Shown in pieces: positions 63,086-64,000 of a stretch of DNA of 64,000 nucleotides (the first letter of the stretch is position 1; the number at the start of each line of letters is the position of its first letter). Below the pieces are notes generated by a model. The model was not told the DNA's origin. It did not search any database and saw only the letters and a list, made by a program, of their open reading frames with translations. Source of the stretch: Aerococcus sanguinicola (lineage in GTDB: Bacteria; Bacillota; Bacilli; Lactobacillales; Aerococcaceae); contig NZ_VYWO01000001.1 in assembly GCF_008726925.1 (NCBI RefSeq), forward strand, positions 186,001 to 250,000. Reading direction: 5' to 3'. A program made the position numbers and the translations under genes.

Positions 63086-63856
63086 ATGACGCACTTACTC
63101 GAGCTTAAAAACGTAGACAAACGTTTCAATCCCCATACACCTGATGAATTTTATGCTTTGGATGATTTGAACCTAAGCATTGAAGCAGGGGACTTCATTA
63201 CGATTATTGGGGGGAACGGGGCAGGCAAGTCCACCCTCCTCAATGCCATTGCCGGGAGCTTCGACCTCGATGCTGGGAAGATTTTGCTAGAAGGCGAAGA
63301 CATCACGGAAACTAACGACATCGAGCGAGCCGCTTACATCTCCCGGGTCTTCCAGGACCCTAAGATGGGCACAGCTCCTCGGATGACCGTGGAAGAGAAC
63401 CTGGCCCTAGCCGAGAAACGAGGGCAGACCCGCGGCTTGCAATTGGCCTTAGACCAAGACAAACGCGCCAAGTACAAGCAAATCCTCAAGCAATTGGGCT
63501 TGGGACTCGACGAACGCTTGGAAGCAGAGATTGGCCTGCTTTCAGGGGGGCAACGCCAGTCGGTCGCCTTATTGATGGCAACCATTGTCAAACCGAAACT
63601 CCTCTTACTGGATGAACATACTGCTGCTCTAGATCCTAAGACCTCCCGTCGCATCCTAGAGATTACAGCCCAACAAGTCTCCCAGGAGAATTTGACTGCC
63701 CTCATGATTACCCACAACCTGCAAGACGCCTTGACTTACGGCAATCGGATGATCTTGATGGACCGGGGCCATATCATCCGAGACTTCAGTCAAGCAGAGA
63801 AAGAGGCCCTCAATCCCACCCAACTCTACAGCCTGATGGAAGAGATCAACCAATAG
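63086..63856 (+). CDS. trpZ: ABC transporter ATP-binding protein, TrpZ-like
   Basis: Cytosolic ATPase of 256 aa powering the transporter. Walker A GGNGAGKST at residues 42-50, the signature LLSGGQRQS, Walker B LLLLDEHTAALDP and the switch His in MITHNLQDAL are intact. Note DEHTAALDP, as in other members that pair with ABC_sub_bind proteins. AAAGGGG lies before the ATG. A bidirectional terminator follows. Confidence 0.92.
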   Translation: MTHLLELKNVDKRFNPHTPDEFYALDDLNLSIEAGDFITIIGGNGAGKSTLLNAIAGSFDLDAGKILLEGEDITETNDIERAAYISRVFQDPKMGTAPRMTVEENLALAEKRGQTRGLQLALDQDKRAKYKQILKQLGLGLDERLEAEIGLLSGGQRQSVALLMATIVKPKLLLLDEHTAALDPKTSRRILEITAQQVSQENLTALMITHNLQDALTYGNRMILMDRGHIIRDFSQAEKEALNPTQLYSLMEEINQ

Positions 63857-63901
63857 TCAATTAAGCCTAGAGATAGCTTAATCGCTCTTTCAGCAGTCAA
63901 A

Positions 63902-63938
63902 AATAGCCCCCTGACCAAAGCGATCAGGGGGCTTTAAG
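63902..63938. terminator. Bidirectional terminator after the trp transporter operon
   Basis: AGCCCCCTGA and TCAGGGGGCT form a perfect ten-base stem, with A-rich and T-rich flanks. It also serves the minus-strand gene entering from the right. Confidence 0.85.
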
Positions 63939-63944
63939 CTGCGA

Positions 63945-64000
63945 TTAGGCAAATTTTGCAAGCATGTCGGGGCGGAAGCCGTAGAAGGGTTCTTCGCCAT
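63945..64000 (-). CDS. C-terminal end of a minus-strand gene, cut by the window edge
   Basis: The minus strand is open from the edge to a TAA at 63945-63947, giving the last residues GEEPFYGFRPDMLAKFA. The terminator just beyond it in that direction supports a real gene end. Too little is visible for a product name. Confidence 0.5.
   Translation of the reverse strand, partial: GEEPFYGFRPDMLAKFA

Overview
The window is a 64 kb chromosomal block from a low-to-moderate GC Gram-positive bacterium of the order Lactobacillales. The gene order (acpP-fabK-fabD-fabG-fabF-accB-fabZ-accC-accD-accA, gpsB-rnpB-rlmL, hisS-aspS and glyQ-glyS each behind a T-box, sppA-RDD, DUF3013-prmA, rpsU-yqeY-phoH-ybeY-dgkA-era-recO, trpXYZ-type transporter) is that of the Streptococcus/Enterococcus/Aerococcus group. 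An Aerococcus or other Aerococcaceae member is my best guess, but this is inference from gene content, not a match to a named genome. I see no prophage, insertion sequence, CRISPR array or tRNA gene.

Layout. 1-6.3 kb: RNase R (truncated by the left edge), smpB, class III fructose-bisphosphatase, a histidine phosphatase and the tmRNA gene ssrA, so both trans-translation partners lie close together. 6.4-7.0 kb: a small DUF2187-like gene and the regulated promoter of the fatty-acid operon. 7.0-16.6 kb: the type II fatty acid synthesis and acetyl-CoA carboxylase operon (without fabT and fabH), an unrecognised 300-residue protein and an RNase H-fold protein. 16.6-18.7 kb, minus strand: gpsB, RNase P RNA and rlmL. 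18.8-23.1 kb: DUF3013, prmA, relA, dtd. 23.2-29.1 kb: mostly minus-strand metabolic genes (KdgT-like permease, M20 deacylase, birA, pncA, FUSC-type membrane protein) with an ADP-ribosylglycohydrolase on the plus strand. 29.3-34.0 kb: fhs behind a cre-like site, rsuA, an unknown protein and an SH3/amidase cell-wall hydrolase. 34.2-39.2 kb: T-box-hisS-aspS-sppA-RDD. 39.3-44.5 kb: ppsR-like regulator, Fur-family regulator, a tiny membrane protein, GH3 glycosidase and a second KdgT-like permease. 44.6-57.6 kb: a long housekeeping run from rpsU to apt. 57.6-58.3 kb: a non-coding tandem array of six long hairpins. 58.4-60.7 kb, minus: lexA and rqcH. 60.8-63.9 kb: a leader-peptide attenuator followed by a tryptophan-type ABC transporter. 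The last 56 bases hold the C-terminal end of another minus-strand gene.

Two non-coding elements deserve most attention. (1) Between the convergent genes apt and lexA, six head-to-tail units, most of them 116-120 nt, share the start AGGGTG and the end GAACCCGACTA (one unit reads GAACTCGACTA). Between these ends their helices differ in sequence while both arms change together, so base pairing is kept: covariation visible inside a single locus. One unit is an internally shortened version that keeps the closing helices. I do not recognise this element as a named family. (2) Upstream of the trpX-like gene is a complete ribosome-mediated attenuator: a 16-codon leader with one Trp codon, and four segments that can pair 1:2, 2:3 and 3:4, the last being a strong terminator. 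A ribosome stalled at the Trp codon would mask exactly segment 1.

Other regulatory features visible directly are two T-boxes (a GGC specifier for glyQS, and an overlapping GAC/CAC specifier for hisS-aspS), a LexA box at the lexA promoter, related dyads around the acpP promoter and cre-like sites. Most protein calls rest on conserved motifs and synteny and are secure at family level. Exact substrates of the KdgT-like permeases, the M20 deacylase, the GH3 enzyme, the FUSC protein and the histidine phosphatase are not determined by the sequence.
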